From: CAYUVA01 sp964448115 [NCBI: uncultured bacterium]
Lineage (GTDB): Bacteria; CAYUVA01
Direction: 5' to 3'
NCBI GenBank assembly: GCA_964448115.1
Contig: CAYUVA010000015.1
Span: forward strand, 20,217-84,216
Length of the DNA stretch: 64,000 nt
The position numbers and the translations under genes are program-made. The notes under the pieces were generated by a model. It did not search any database. It was not told the DNA's origin and worked only from the letters and a program-made list of their open reading frames with translations. The stretch's first letter is position 1; each line of letters starts with the position of its first letter. Below, piece by piece: positions 17,438 through 25,548 of this stretch.

Positions 17438-18524
17438 TTTTTTCCTCCTTTATTCCTAAGGCTTCTCTTAGTACTTTTTTCGCTTCCTCATCGAATTCAA
17501 GTGTTATATTTTCTCTACGTAAAAGATCCTCAAGAAGATCTTCTTTATTATTTTCCTCACTGGAATCTGCTGTTTTCTTAACCACATATTCCTTCTCATC
17601 TTCATTAACTATACTCACCCTCCCCCTGCCGACGGAGGAGAGGGCGCCGAAGCGGATCATCCCATACTCGATCTCACGCTTCCATAATGCCATAAGCGCC
17701 ATGTGTACACGCTCAGGCTCACGGATGGTGAAGGTAACCTCAAACTCCATATTCCTGCCGAACTCTACGAAGGTGTGCAGCCCGCCTGACACCGATGCAT
17801 GTGTTACCCTGTCCAGCGGATTGCGCATCTTTATATGACGAATAGCGTTTGAGGGATCATAAACACTATCAGGCGTCCACTTTCCACAAGCTCCAGGTTC
17901 TTTCGTGCCTCCTGATAGTTTCCCTACCTCAATCTGCAAGCGCCCTTTATATCCTTTAGGTTCCTTTTTATTTGATTTTTCCTTGTCCTCTTGCTTCTTG
18001 TCGCTGTCCTCTTTACTCGTGTCGAGGGCTTGTCCGAACAAGCTAAAGACTAACTGCCACCCGGGATCCTTTAGCGCATTTTCTTGTTTTTTCTTGTAAT
18101 TTTCATCAGCTTCTTCCTTTTTCTTCTGTATAAAGGCATCCCAATATTTTTCCTTCACCAGGTGTCTGATAGTCCAATTTCTCAAGGCTCCCCTGATCGC
18201 AGAGGCAGGGATGGTGTAAACAGGTTTTACTTCATTGTTCTCAAGAAACAATGTCATATAAGGTAGAGTAACCTGGGAAAATTTTTTATCATCCTCTCGG
18301 TCCGATTTATCTCTTGGTATCATTCTAAATTGACATTCGCTTCCCCTTGCTTTTCCTATAGGCTTACCATCATTACCTATCGGGCTTTGTCGCCAAGAGG
18401 CATTGTGCGTACTCCGAATGAGCAGAGGTGTCTCGGTCTTAAATGTCCATTTAATGACCGCCAGGCTAGTCAGCTCAGAATAATCAGGTATCTTTTTGTC
18501 TTTATTACTAGTTTCGTTGATCAT
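17421..18524 (-). CDS. Type III CRISPR RAMP protein (Cas7-like)
   Basis: A 367-residue RAMP. The N-terminus has 'WTFKTETPLLIRS' (RAMP beta-1) and 'YTIPASAIRGALRNWTIRHL' (RG loop); 'WQLVFSLFGQA' resembles the Cas7 'LFG' helix; 'GRLQIEVG', 'RNPLDRVTHASVSGGLHTF' and the glycine-rich 'IRFGALSSVGRGRVSI' complete the family pattern. It probably forms part of the crRNA-binding backbone; whether it has a target-RNA cutting Asp cannot be settled by eye. Start chosen at ATG 18524, which has a GGAGG ribosome site; a longer frame up to 18581 would overlap the upstream gene by 74 bases. A charged Lys/Glu/Asp insert lies at about 125-190. Confidence 0.75.
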   Translation of the reverse strand: MINETSNKDKKIPDYSELTSLAVIKWTFKTETPLLIRSTHNASWRQSPIGNDGKPIGKARGSECQFRMIPRDKSDREDDKKFSQVTLPYMTLFLENNEVKPVYTIPASAIRGALRNWTIRHLVKEKYWDAFIQKKKEEADENYKKKQENALKDPGWQLVFSLFGQALDTSKEDSDKKQEDKEKSNKKEPKGYKGRLQIEVGKLSGGTKEPGACGKWTPDSVYDPSNAIRHIKMRNPLDRVTHASVSGGLHTFVEFGRNMEFEVTFTIREPERVHMALMALWKREIEYGMIRFGALSSVGRGRVSIVNEDEKEYVVKKTADSSEENNKEDLLEDLLRRENITLEFDEEAKKVLREALGIKEEKNVTST

Positions 18525-19560
18525 TTTGATTATCCTCCAATGCCTTAAAGAAGGCTTCTTTTGCTTTTTGTATGAATTCATCCTTCTTACCAGTTATATC
18601 TTCAAGGGCATTATAACCAGCTTCGTTCTTATCCATTAGATTCTTTATCCAATCGCTTATTTTATCAGATTTCAACTCCTCTATCTTTGTTAGATTCCAT
18701 TCAAACCTTCCAAATCCCCTAGTTGCCATAGCACCGAGGGTTAATGGGTAGATATCGGAGTTGAATCCCTCAAGCCCGAACAATAGCAGTCCAATCTCTA
18801 GTGGGGATAAATTCTGCCCACAGATTTCCACTTTGAACTCGATTCCCTCCGGCACCACCTCAAAGTCATATAAAAGATGTTTACCGGCGGTGCCAGTTTT
18901 AGGATCAATAGCTACAGACATCAAACGATATGTGTATTCATTAGGTTTCCAATCCAATAACCAGTTCTTTTTATTATCATCCTTATCATCCCAATTGGGT
19001 ATGCTATTACTTGAAGGATTAGAGATGCATTTGGCATCCCAGAATTCGAGTTTGCCTTCATGATATGTTGTGCCAAACATGGTCCCAAGCCAGCCATAAT
19101 TTTCAAGGATTTTTTTCTTTTTTAATTTTAAATACTCTTCCTTCTTTTCTTTATCTGTAAGCATTCTACCATCTTTTTCTAATTCTTTTATTATATTTTC
19201 TAATTCTTTATTAAACTCTTCATCTTTAATAGCCCTATATGATCTATTTAATTCATTACTATGTAATTTATAAAGATTATTCGTATCTTTCTTGTTAATT
19301 GATCTAATCACTTGATCTAACCAGCTATATAGACTTCCTTGTAATGCACTACCTGGTATGATTGGTTTACCCTTAAAATCTTTTACGATATAGGTATCGA
19401 TTTTTTTCCTTTTTTCTCCCTTTCTTTCGACTGTTTTTTCTTCTTCTTTTCCTGAGCCTATGTGAAGTGGCGATAAGGTTTTGAGTGTCCCCGTGATTTT
19501 TATCCTGTTATCGAAGCCTTCTCCTTTGAATTTAGGCTTGTCATTCGTTGAGTTGCTCAT
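18508..19560 (-). CDS. Type III CRISPR RAMP protein (Csm3/Cmr4-type Cas7)
   Basis: A 350-residue Cas7-like protein and the most typical RAMP of the operon: 'GTLKTLSPLHIGSGKEEE' followed by 'PIIPGSALQGSLYSWLDQ', the IPGSxLxGxLR motif; 'GWLGTMFGT' (LFG helix); 'GKLEFWDAKC'; and 'LGAMATRGFGRFEWNL', the C-terminal glycine-rich loop. Csm3/Cmr4 homologues form the crRNA-binding filament and cut target RNA. A lysine/glutamate-rich insert spans about 90-150. The gene starts 11 bases after the stop of the double RAMP gene, with a GGGAGG ribosome site, and overlaps the next gene by 17 bases. Confidence 0.78.
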   Translation of the reverse strand: MSNSTNDKPKFKGEGFDNRIKITGTLKTLSPLHIGSGKEEEKTVERKGEKRKKIDTYIVKDFKGKPIIPGSALQGSLYSWLDQVIRSINKKDTNNLYKLHSNELNRSYRAIKDEEFNKELENIIKELEKDGRMLTDKEKKEEYLKLKKKKILENYGWLGTMFGTTYHEGKLEFWDAKCISNPSSNSIPNWDDKDDNKKNWLLDWKPNEYTYRLMSVAIDPKTGTAGKHLLYDFEVVPEGIEFKVEICGQNLSPLEIGLLLFGLEGFNSDIYPLTLGAMATRGFGRFEWNLTKIEELKSDKISDWIKNLMDKNEAGYNALEDITGKKDEFIQKAKEAFFKALEDNQNDQRN

Positions 19561-19571
19561 TTTTCCCTCCC

Positions 19572-21398
19572 TTATAGATATTTATTGTAGAAACATACAT
19601 TTGTTATTAGCACTTCCCCAAAGCCATTCTCCGGCACAAAGGGGCATTTATCCCACGCTTTATCCCCATTAGCTTCATATTTCTCTTTAGCCCAATCTGG
19701 TATAGGTAATCCCTTATTATACCATTCATACATCTTATTTTTTGCTTTGTCCTTTATTTTAAGTTTAAAGATACTTCCCGCTTTCGTTAGATAAAATGGA
19801 TAATATTTTTTATTGCCTTGAAATCTCTTTAGAAGATAACCGCCCTTCATAACCTGTGCTGCAAAGAAATCAACTAATTTGAGTGATCCGCCTGATACCT
19901 CGTTCCAATATTTATTATAAAGCTTTTTGAGTTCATCGCCCGAATGCTCCATTATCATATCATCCGGATTGATCATCAGCGCATCCGATTGCAGGGCAAT
20001 GAGCACCTCTTTGGTGTTCTCATCAAGCTGAGGTGGCTGGTGGCACTTATGCGCGGGCAGTGGCTCCAGGTATGCCTTGATTTTGCTGCATCCCTTGCCG
20101 AGTCGGCGAAAATGGGAATGTACAAACTCAAACAAATCCTTTAGCACTGCATTTCTTTCATTTTCATCCACTCCATCCAACATAACCTCTCCGAGCCATA
20201 ATATTGGTGCTTTATTGCTATCATGAGGACAGACATACTGGTAAGTATATAATGAGTTTTCTTTAGCGGATCGGAAATCACCCTCTATAGCAGTCCTTGA
20301 GTAGAAAAAGCGCCGCGGCGATACCCACCCGAAACGTTTTTTAATGTAAGAGTCATCCTTCCAATCAACCTGGAACTTTAAAACTCCTCGCTTAATAACA
20401 TCCTTTTCGTAATCTTTGTTATCGAATGTCAGTATATTCAAATAACATCCATTAACCTCCGCAATTGAATAAGGTATCACAATCGGTCTCGGCTTTTCCT
20501 TATAAGTAGGAAATGCGTGGGTAAAGCGAATTTTGCTGAAGTTTTCTTTTAGTTTTGCGAACTCATGATTTCCTGACACGACTTCTTTATTTAAACTATC
20601 TGGATCGGTTACCCTGTTTATATCAGCAGCTAGAGAGCCTTTGATGACTGCTCCGCTGATTATTTCTTCAGACTCAAGATAATTGCCCTTTTTCCTCGTA
20701 CCTCCGAGCAGTAAAGGCTCCTCAGCCTCTATCCGTAGAAGGTAGCGTGTTTGGTTATTCTCTGTGGGTGAGTTATTGGGAACATTATCATTGACCTCGC
20801 ATCGCTTAAGCTCGCATTTCTTAAGTTCGATGTCCACACTCTGCACAGCGCCGAAGCCGACGGTCTTGAAGCCACCAAAGCCTGTAATCCACCTCAACGC
20901 AGGCTTCAGGGCATTGCATATCTCATCCGCCTTCGCTTCATCTAGGGCATAGAAAGATATTTTACCATTAAATTTAACAGTCATCCCTCTTGGGAATGGC
21001 ATTTCAATAGATAAAAGTGCAGTTTCCTTTGTGGTTTTAAATGTCGGATCAATGCTTATGCGGTGGGCGTATTCGTTATCCAGAGTCTTTTCCAGGGGAT
21101 AGAAATTGGATATCTCTAAAAGTCCTCTGTGGGGCCCGGGGTCATTTTCATCAGCTCCCTTGCCAAATAGTTTTTCTATAAATGATTTGCTAGATGTATT
21201 AAGCTCCTTCATCGCTTCTCGCAGCTTACCCTTGATATGACTCGAAGGGATGCAGATTCTATCCATGAAGTCTCGATGAAACATAACATCGATGCCGTAC
21301 TCGGTTTTGCTAGTCGCCTTGACCATTATAGGCGCTCTTACATGGAAGGTAACATTAAGCTCGTATTTGAGTGCAAGTTGATTATTAGTTGTCATCAT
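19572..21398 (-). CDS. Type III CRISPR double RAMP protein
   Basis: A 608-residue protein with two RAMP units. Unit 1 (about 1-215): 'LNVTFHVRAPIMVKA', 'ICIPSSHIKGKLREAM', 'GLLEISNFYP', 'RISIDPTFKTTKE' and 'WITGFGGFKTVGFGAVQSV'. Unit 2 (from about 228): 'YLLRIEAEEPLLLGG' and 'EEIISGAVIKGSLAADINRV', like the Csx10 (Cas5-like) entry motif, then a long divergent region ending 'VPENGFGEVLIT'. It may combine a Cas7 and a Cas5/Csx10 role, which would explain the lack of a separate cas5 in the operon. Its ATG overlaps the cas10 stop (ATGA), so the two are translationally coupled. Confidence 0.72.
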   Translation of the reverse strand: MMTTNNQLALKYELNVTFHVRAPIMVKATSKTEYGIDVMFHRDFMDRICIPSSHIKGKLREAMKELNTSSKSFIEKLFGKGADENDPGPHRGLLEISNFYPLEKTLDNEYAHRISIDPTFKTTKETALLSIEMPFPRGMTVKFNGKISFYALDEAKADEICNALKPALRWITGFGGFKTVGFGAVQSVDIELKKCELKRCEVNDNVPNNSPTENNQTRYLLRIEAEEPLLLGGTRKKGNYLESEEIISGAVIKGSLAADINRVTDPDSLNKEVVSGNHEFAKLKENFSKIRFTHAFPTYKEKPRPIVIPYSIAEVNGCYLNILTFDNKDYEKDVIKRGVLKFQVDWKDDSYIKKRFGWVSPRRFFYSRTAIEGDFRSAKENSLYTYQYVCPHDSNKAPILWLGEVMLDGVDENERNAVLKDLFEFVHSHFRRLGKGCSKIKAYLEPLPAHKCHQPPQLDENTKEVLIALQSDALMINPDDMIMEHSGDELKKLYNKYWNEVSGGSLKLVDFFAAQVMKGGYLLKRFQGNKKYYPFYLTKAGSIFKLKIKDKAKNKMYEWYNKGLPIPDWAKEKYEANGDKAWDKCPFVPENGFGEVLITNVCFYNKYL

Positions 21399-22897
21399 TC
21401 ACCCTCCTTTGGAACATAATCCCATAGATCTGCGATCCAATAGAGCCACTTATATTCGTGGTCATTGATGATTTTGTCTCGCGTATTCTTAATAATTCTT
21501 TTATCAACAGGTGGCATTTCTACATTATCTAATACAAATTGAAAATGTTTTTCAACACCTTTTAAGTTGCATTTTCTCAGTTCATCCATGATTTGATAGA
21601 GCTTTGTTCTAGGGAAGTTGTTTTTGAATGCCAGGATTGTTACAGTAACATCACAGAAATTCTCCTTAGTAATCAGCAGGTCATCGAATATCTTATTTTT
21701 GTAGAATGTGTTGGTGAACTCTTGGACTCCCCCTTGCAGTATGTCGATTGATTCGAGTATGAGGTAGTGCATTGCGTTGCCTTTTTCGTGTTTATCAGGT
21801 GGATCGGAACCGAGCTGTTTTTTCGCCATATCAACTAACTGGCTAGCGAATCGTTTCACTTGGAGTATGGGTGCTTTGTGATTGCAGAAAACCACGCCGA
21901 ATGAGTGAGTGAGTGGCATACTACCAAAATTCATTTTATCGCAGTTCTCAAAGAAGTGCCACATGAAATCCCAGCCTAGCCAAGCCGGCAGCGCTACAGA
22001 AGCCTCATCCCCACCCCAGAGGGTGATCTCGATGCGACATTTATTTTCATTGTTATCATTATAAATGAAACAATTCTTATCCATATAATTCAGAATAAAT
22101 TCTTTGATAATTTTATTTCTACCACTATCAAGAGCATTCTCAAAATTTCTATAATCATCTGGATTAACACAATTTTTATTCTTTAATTTGGTAAATTTAT
22201 TTCCATCGAAATATATAAAAGCCTTTTTACCTCGAAGAACATCGGTGATATCATGTGGTTGATCTTTTACTAGTTGCTCAAAATCCCAAGTGTATATTAA
22301 TGATTTTTTGTTATTTAGTATTTCTCTATTTATATAATCTTTTTTCAGATTTCTACCCATTTTTTCTCTTCTTATATAAGTTATACGAGACAGATCTTTC
22401 TTAATTTTATCATAATGCATAGCTGGGCGCACTCCATCCCAATTGCAATATGGTTTTTCTTTATAATCGACCTCTTTTTTAGGTAAAATCACTGTCGGTT
22501 GCTTGAATTGTTGAAGCCGTATCTTATTTTGAAGCTTTTCTTTATCTTCCTTAAAATCGCCACTTTCTTCTACAGCAGCACCGATAAAAGATGCTTCGTT
22601 TTTAGTATATTCCCGAGCAAAATTAAGTGCTTTATTAACTATTGTTTTGATCTGTTCTTCACTTTCATACTTCTTTTTTGTTTTATAAATACCAATACTT
22701 CCACCTGTTGTTATTGGATCAAGTAAAGAAGTAAGATCAGAATTTGTATTAGGGTGTATTTTAAGGTCCGTAAACTTCACCGCATTCCTTAAAAGCAAGG
22801 ATCCGCCGCGGATGGTGCTGATGTCGTCTGTGTCATAGACGAAGCTGTCCAGGTTAACTGCCTCAATCTGAATGTAGTATTTCTTTTTCTCTGTCAT
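21395..22897 (-). CDS. cas10: Cas10-like type III CRISPR signalling subunit, HD-less, GGDE palm
   Basis: The protein (500 residues) begins directly with the Cas10 palm-1 signature 'NLDSFVYDTDDISTIRGG' followed by 'SLLLRNAV', which corresponds to the V-Q-x-F-I...R-D-L-W-x-G-S-x-L-L motif of Cmr2/Cas10. There is no HD nuclease domain before it. A 'CNWDGVRPA' segment resembles the linker zinc/PA region. Palm 2 carries 'IYFDGNKFTKL' (D231, metal site) and 'ITLWGGDEASVAL' (GGDE at 295-298) in place of the usual GGDD. Both acidic positions are kept, so nucleotide cyclase or conjugating activity is plausible. ATG 22897 is preferred (ribosome site GAGGTGAG) over GTG 22915. Confidence 0.75.
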   Translation of the reverse strand: MTEKKKYYIQIEAVNLDSFVYDTDDISTIRGGSLLLRNAVKFTDLKIHPNTNSDLTSLLDPITTGGSIGIYKTKKKYESEEQIKTIVNKALNFAREYTKNEASFIGAAVEESGDFKEDKEKLQNKIRLQQFKQPTVILPKKEVDYKEKPYCNWDGVRPAMHYDKIKKDLSRITYIRREKMGRNLKKDYINREILNNKKSLIYTWDFEQLVKDQPHDITDVLRGKKAFIYFDGNKFTKLKNKNCVNPDDYRNFENALDSGRNKIIKEFILNYMDKNCFIYNDNNENKCRIEITLWGGDEASVALPAWLGWDFMWHFFENCDKMNFGSMPLTHSFGVVFCNHKAPILQVKRFASQLVDMAKKQLGSDPPDKHEKGNAMHYLILESIDILQGGVQEFTNTFYKNKIFDDLLITKENFCDVTVTILAFKNNFPRTKLYQIMDELRKCNLKGVEKHFQFVLDNVEMPPVDKRIIKNTRDKIINDHEYKWLYWIADLWDYVPKEGE

Positions 22898-22911
22898 TTT
22901 CTCACCTCTTG

Positions 22912-24471
22912 TCACGTATCTTTATCATACTTATCTAGTTTGTACAATATCAAAATATAAACAAGAAAAATTATAATTGCAATCAGATAAATTCCCTTGA
23001 AATATGGAAAAAACACTTGCCAAAATCCTGGATATTCTCCTGGGACTGATAAAAAGCCTACAATGAAACTCGATCCCTCGAAAAACAAAGCCACAATAGC
23101 GACTAATATTCCCCACCGATTTACTTTCTCAATAAATTCATCCTTAAGGTATTGATAAGTGCGGTTAATCTCTGCTTCAACTTCCTTGTATAGCTTAGGA
23201 ATTTGAAAACTCTCGTACATTGTATCGGTCATCTCGATCCCCTGATCCTGATTTGTGAGTTCAAGGAACCAATACATATTAGAAAATTCGATAAAATCAC
23301 TGCTAATTTTTCTAAATTTTTTCCTTTTGTTTTCTTCAATTATATCCTCTGTTGCTTTTGTAATTCTGAGCGAAAAATAAACCAACTGTGTTCTGTAGAA
23401 TAATCCTAATAGGGCGATCTGATAATACATGGTCTTAAAATGTTTATAAAAGGTTTTATTATTAAAACCTTTATTAGGATCATCATTATCACTGAAAACT
23501 AAATATGCTATTGAATATCTAGTAAAACCATATATCGATCCCAAGTGTTGCCAACGCCTATATAGATGCGACTCCATTTCTTCACGAATAAATGACTCGT
23601 AATATTGCCAGTCTGAACCATGTTTATCAACATATAACAATCTTGAAAATCCGCGCAGGACTTTATTATCGTAATCTTGAAGCAAATGATTTTTCAAATC
23701 ATCTGGTATATCAAGAGAAACGAATGTATTAACAAACATTCTATCATCAAGTATTGGCAGGATATAACGATCTTCAAAATTTGGCTTATTTTCAATCTCA
23801 ATATTTCCTGAATTAAAAAAACTATGAATTATGGAACAAATTACATTATTTATCTTAGGATGTTTATCATCATAATCAGGCTTTGATACATTATTTGAAT
23901 CTATAAAACAATGATAACTATAGAAATCTTTAATCATAAACTTTATACGAAGTGCGATATTTTGGTATTCAACTTGTTCTTCATAAGATGGGTATAGTAG
24001 TCGTGATAGATTATTGAAATCTAATACATCTTTAAAACATACCTGATTTAAATCATTTTGGACATATTCAATCTGAAATGAAAGAATAAATATATCGGGT
24101 TCAAATTTATGTAGTACAAGATATGTGATATTAAATTTATAAGAATTATCACTGTCGAATAATTCTACCTCAAACATACTTTCATTTTCATTATCTTTTT
24201 CATTTTTATCAAATGCTAAATAAGTTCTCAATAAAATATTATTTTTTTTATTTTGATCTTTTCCATAAGTCAACAATGCTTCCCTTACATACGAATGAAA
24301 ATAAATATATTCTTGCCAGTATTTCTCTTTTTCATAAGGCTTTTCTTCCCAATTAAGATTACCATTATATATTGGCAAATCATCCCCTTTCTTTATCCTA
24401 TCCTTTCTTTCCTCCATCACAAACGGAAACATGAAAATCGTCGAAAACTTCTTTACCTTAAAGTGCATCAT
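22912..24471 (-). CDS. CorA-like membrane effector of the type III CRISPR operon
   Basis: A 519-residue protein: a large cytoplasmic N-terminal part without recognised enzyme motifs, an alpha-helical stretch (about 400-450), then two membrane helices at about 453-475 and 493-511 separated by a short 'PGEYPG' loop. This CorA-type topology occurs next to NrN nanoRNases in type III-B loci. The B. fragilis homologue is a membrane effector switched on by SAM-AMP made by Cas10 (established knowledge for that system). The GMN ion-selectivity motif of CorA magnesium channels is absent. The ATG overlaps the DHH gene stop (ATGA). Assignment rests on topology and neighbours more than on sequence identity. 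Confidence 0.7.
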   Translation of the reverse strand: MMHFKVKKFSTIFMFPFVMEERKDRIKKGDDLPIYNGNLNWEEKPYEKEKYWQEYIYFHSYVREALLTYGKDQNKKNNILLRTYLAFDKNEKDNENESMFEVELFDSDNSYKFNITYLVLHKFEPDIFILSFQIEYVQNDLNQVCFKDVLDFNNLSRLLYPSYEEQVEYQNIALRIKFMIKDFYSYHCFIDSNNVSKPDYDDKHPKINNVICSIIHSFFNSGNIEIENKPNFEDRYILPILDDRMFVNTFVSLDIPDDLKNHLLQDYDNKVLRGFSRLLYVDKHGSDWQYYESFIREEMESHLYRRWQHLGSIYGFTRYSIAYLVFSDNDDPNKGFNNKTFYKHFKTMYYQIALLGLFYRTQLVYFSLRITKATEDIIEENKRKKFRKISSDFIEFSNMYWFLELTNQDQGIEMTDTMYESFQIPKLYKEVEAEINRTYQYLKDEFIEKVNRWGILVAIVALFFEGSSFIVGFLSVPGEYPGFWQVFFPYFKGIYLIAIIIFLVYILILYKLDKYDKDT

Positions 24472-25346
24472 TGCCGAATGATCTCCTTGATGAAACGAGC
24501 AGCAACGCTCTGGAAGCCATCATCGCACTCGCTCGATGCCTTTACTCCTAGAAATCCGCCATAAGCATCGGTTCGATGCCAGCGTTCACAACCTTTCGGG
24601 AATAACTCAAGTAGGTCTATTCCCCGCATGATAAAATCCCTTGAGCCATAAAGGCTCAGCTTGCTTATCCCAGCGCTATTCTCTGTGATCACCATGATAT
24701 CAGGGAGGCTCTTTAGCTTGCCTTTGCGATACAGCTCGACCTGAGCCTCGGTCTTGGGCAACTGGTGGAGATCGGCGATGATCGAAGTCCGATCCGAGCT
24801 TGTTCTGACAATGGCAAGCTTCCCGACCTGCTCACGGTTTTTATAATCGTTGCTCAGCAGCTCGATCTCCTCATCGCTGTACCCTTGAGCCTTTATGTCC
24901 AGTTCACGAATCCGCCTTATCTCATCCAGCTTTGCTCCTTCGGTGATCATCCCTAGTACATGGCTCTTATCATTGGCAGCAATGAGCTTTTCCTCTCTGG
25001 TAAGCTCATGCCCGATTAGCTCGGCAAACTGTTCGAGGGAGCTTTTTTCGCTGGAGCGGTTCAAGGATCCATAATCGTGGTGATCTATGATGATCAGATT
25101 ATGCCCTGCCTCGATAAGTTCCTTCTCTTTGGCAGGTCCGGGGATCTCCACGATGATCACCGTCTCCTTGAGGTCTTCAAAGGTCGGCTGCGGCTCTTTT
25201 TCCAGGCGTGCGCCCCAGGGCTGCTTGGATACACGGACATCCATGCCATATTTCCTTGCTATCTCGATTATCCTGGCGCTCTCTAGATCGTTCTTGGGAA
25301 CGATCAATGAAGCATCTATTTTAGCTATTTCAGCCAACTTTTCCAC
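24468..25346 (-). CDS. DHH-family phosphodiesterase (NrN-like) of the type III CRISPR operon
   Basis: A 292-residue protein with the signature 'LIIIDHHDYGSL' (DHH at 88-90) and an upstream acidic strand 'VIIVEIPG'. It resembles NrnA-type nanoRNases/DHH phosphodiesterases, although the classical N-terminal metal motifs are weak, as in other CRISPR-linked members. In the described CorA systems NrN hydrolyses the SAM-AMP messenger and so resets the defence; the same role is inferred here. It is the first gene of the operon. A GTG at 25346 is the only start in the frame before an upstream TAG at 25359-25361, and no clear ribosome site precedes it. Confidence 0.72.
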   Translation of the reverse strand: MEKLAEIAKIDASLIVPKNDLESARIIEIARKYGMDVRVSKQPWGARLEKEPQPTFEDLKETVIIVEIPGPAKEKELIEAGHNLIIIDHHDYGSLNRSSEKSSLEQFAELIGHELTREEKLIAANDKSHVLGMITEGAKLDEIRRIRELDIKAQGYSDEEIELLSNDYKNREQVGKLAIVRTSSDRTSIIADLHQLPKTEAQVELYRKGKLKSLPDIMVITENSAGISKLSLYGSRDFIMRGIDLLELFPKGCERWHRTDAYGGFLGVKASSECDDGFQSVAARFIKEIIRQ

Positions 25347-25379
25347 TCTAAATATTTGCTAAAATGCCGTAATTAAGTT

Positions 25380-25411
25380 TATATAACCTATTTTGATATT
25401 TCAATAGTCAA
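25380..25411 (-). promoter_or_regulatory. Weak candidate promoter of the type III CRISPR operon
   Basis: On the minus strand a TTGACT (25411-25406) is followed, after a long 19-20 base spacer, by TATATA-like sequence near 25385-25380, about 35 bases before the GTG of the first gene. The whole 202-base gap to engB is AT-rich and is the only place a promoter for the operon could lie outside genes. Confidence 0.3.
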
Positions 25412-25548
25412 TCTCAGAGTTACAAATATAGCCTTAAGGTTCAATGTCATCATAATGTTGATAATTTGTCCTTACATTTCAAGGATATAGCCACATTTTT
25501 ATCTAATGCTCATTGGGATAAAAGCCAGATATCATTATGAACTTTGGC

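Noticed and set aside
17425-18548. Plus-strand open frames across the type III RAMP genes (up to 137 codons)
   Set aside because: They lie wholly antisense to clearly conserved RAMP motifs and have Ser/Phe-rich nonsense composition.
22912-24471. CorA-like gene as a housekeeping magnesium transporter
   Set aside because: The GMN signature is absent, and it is locked by 4-base overlap to the DHH gene and followed closely by cas10.
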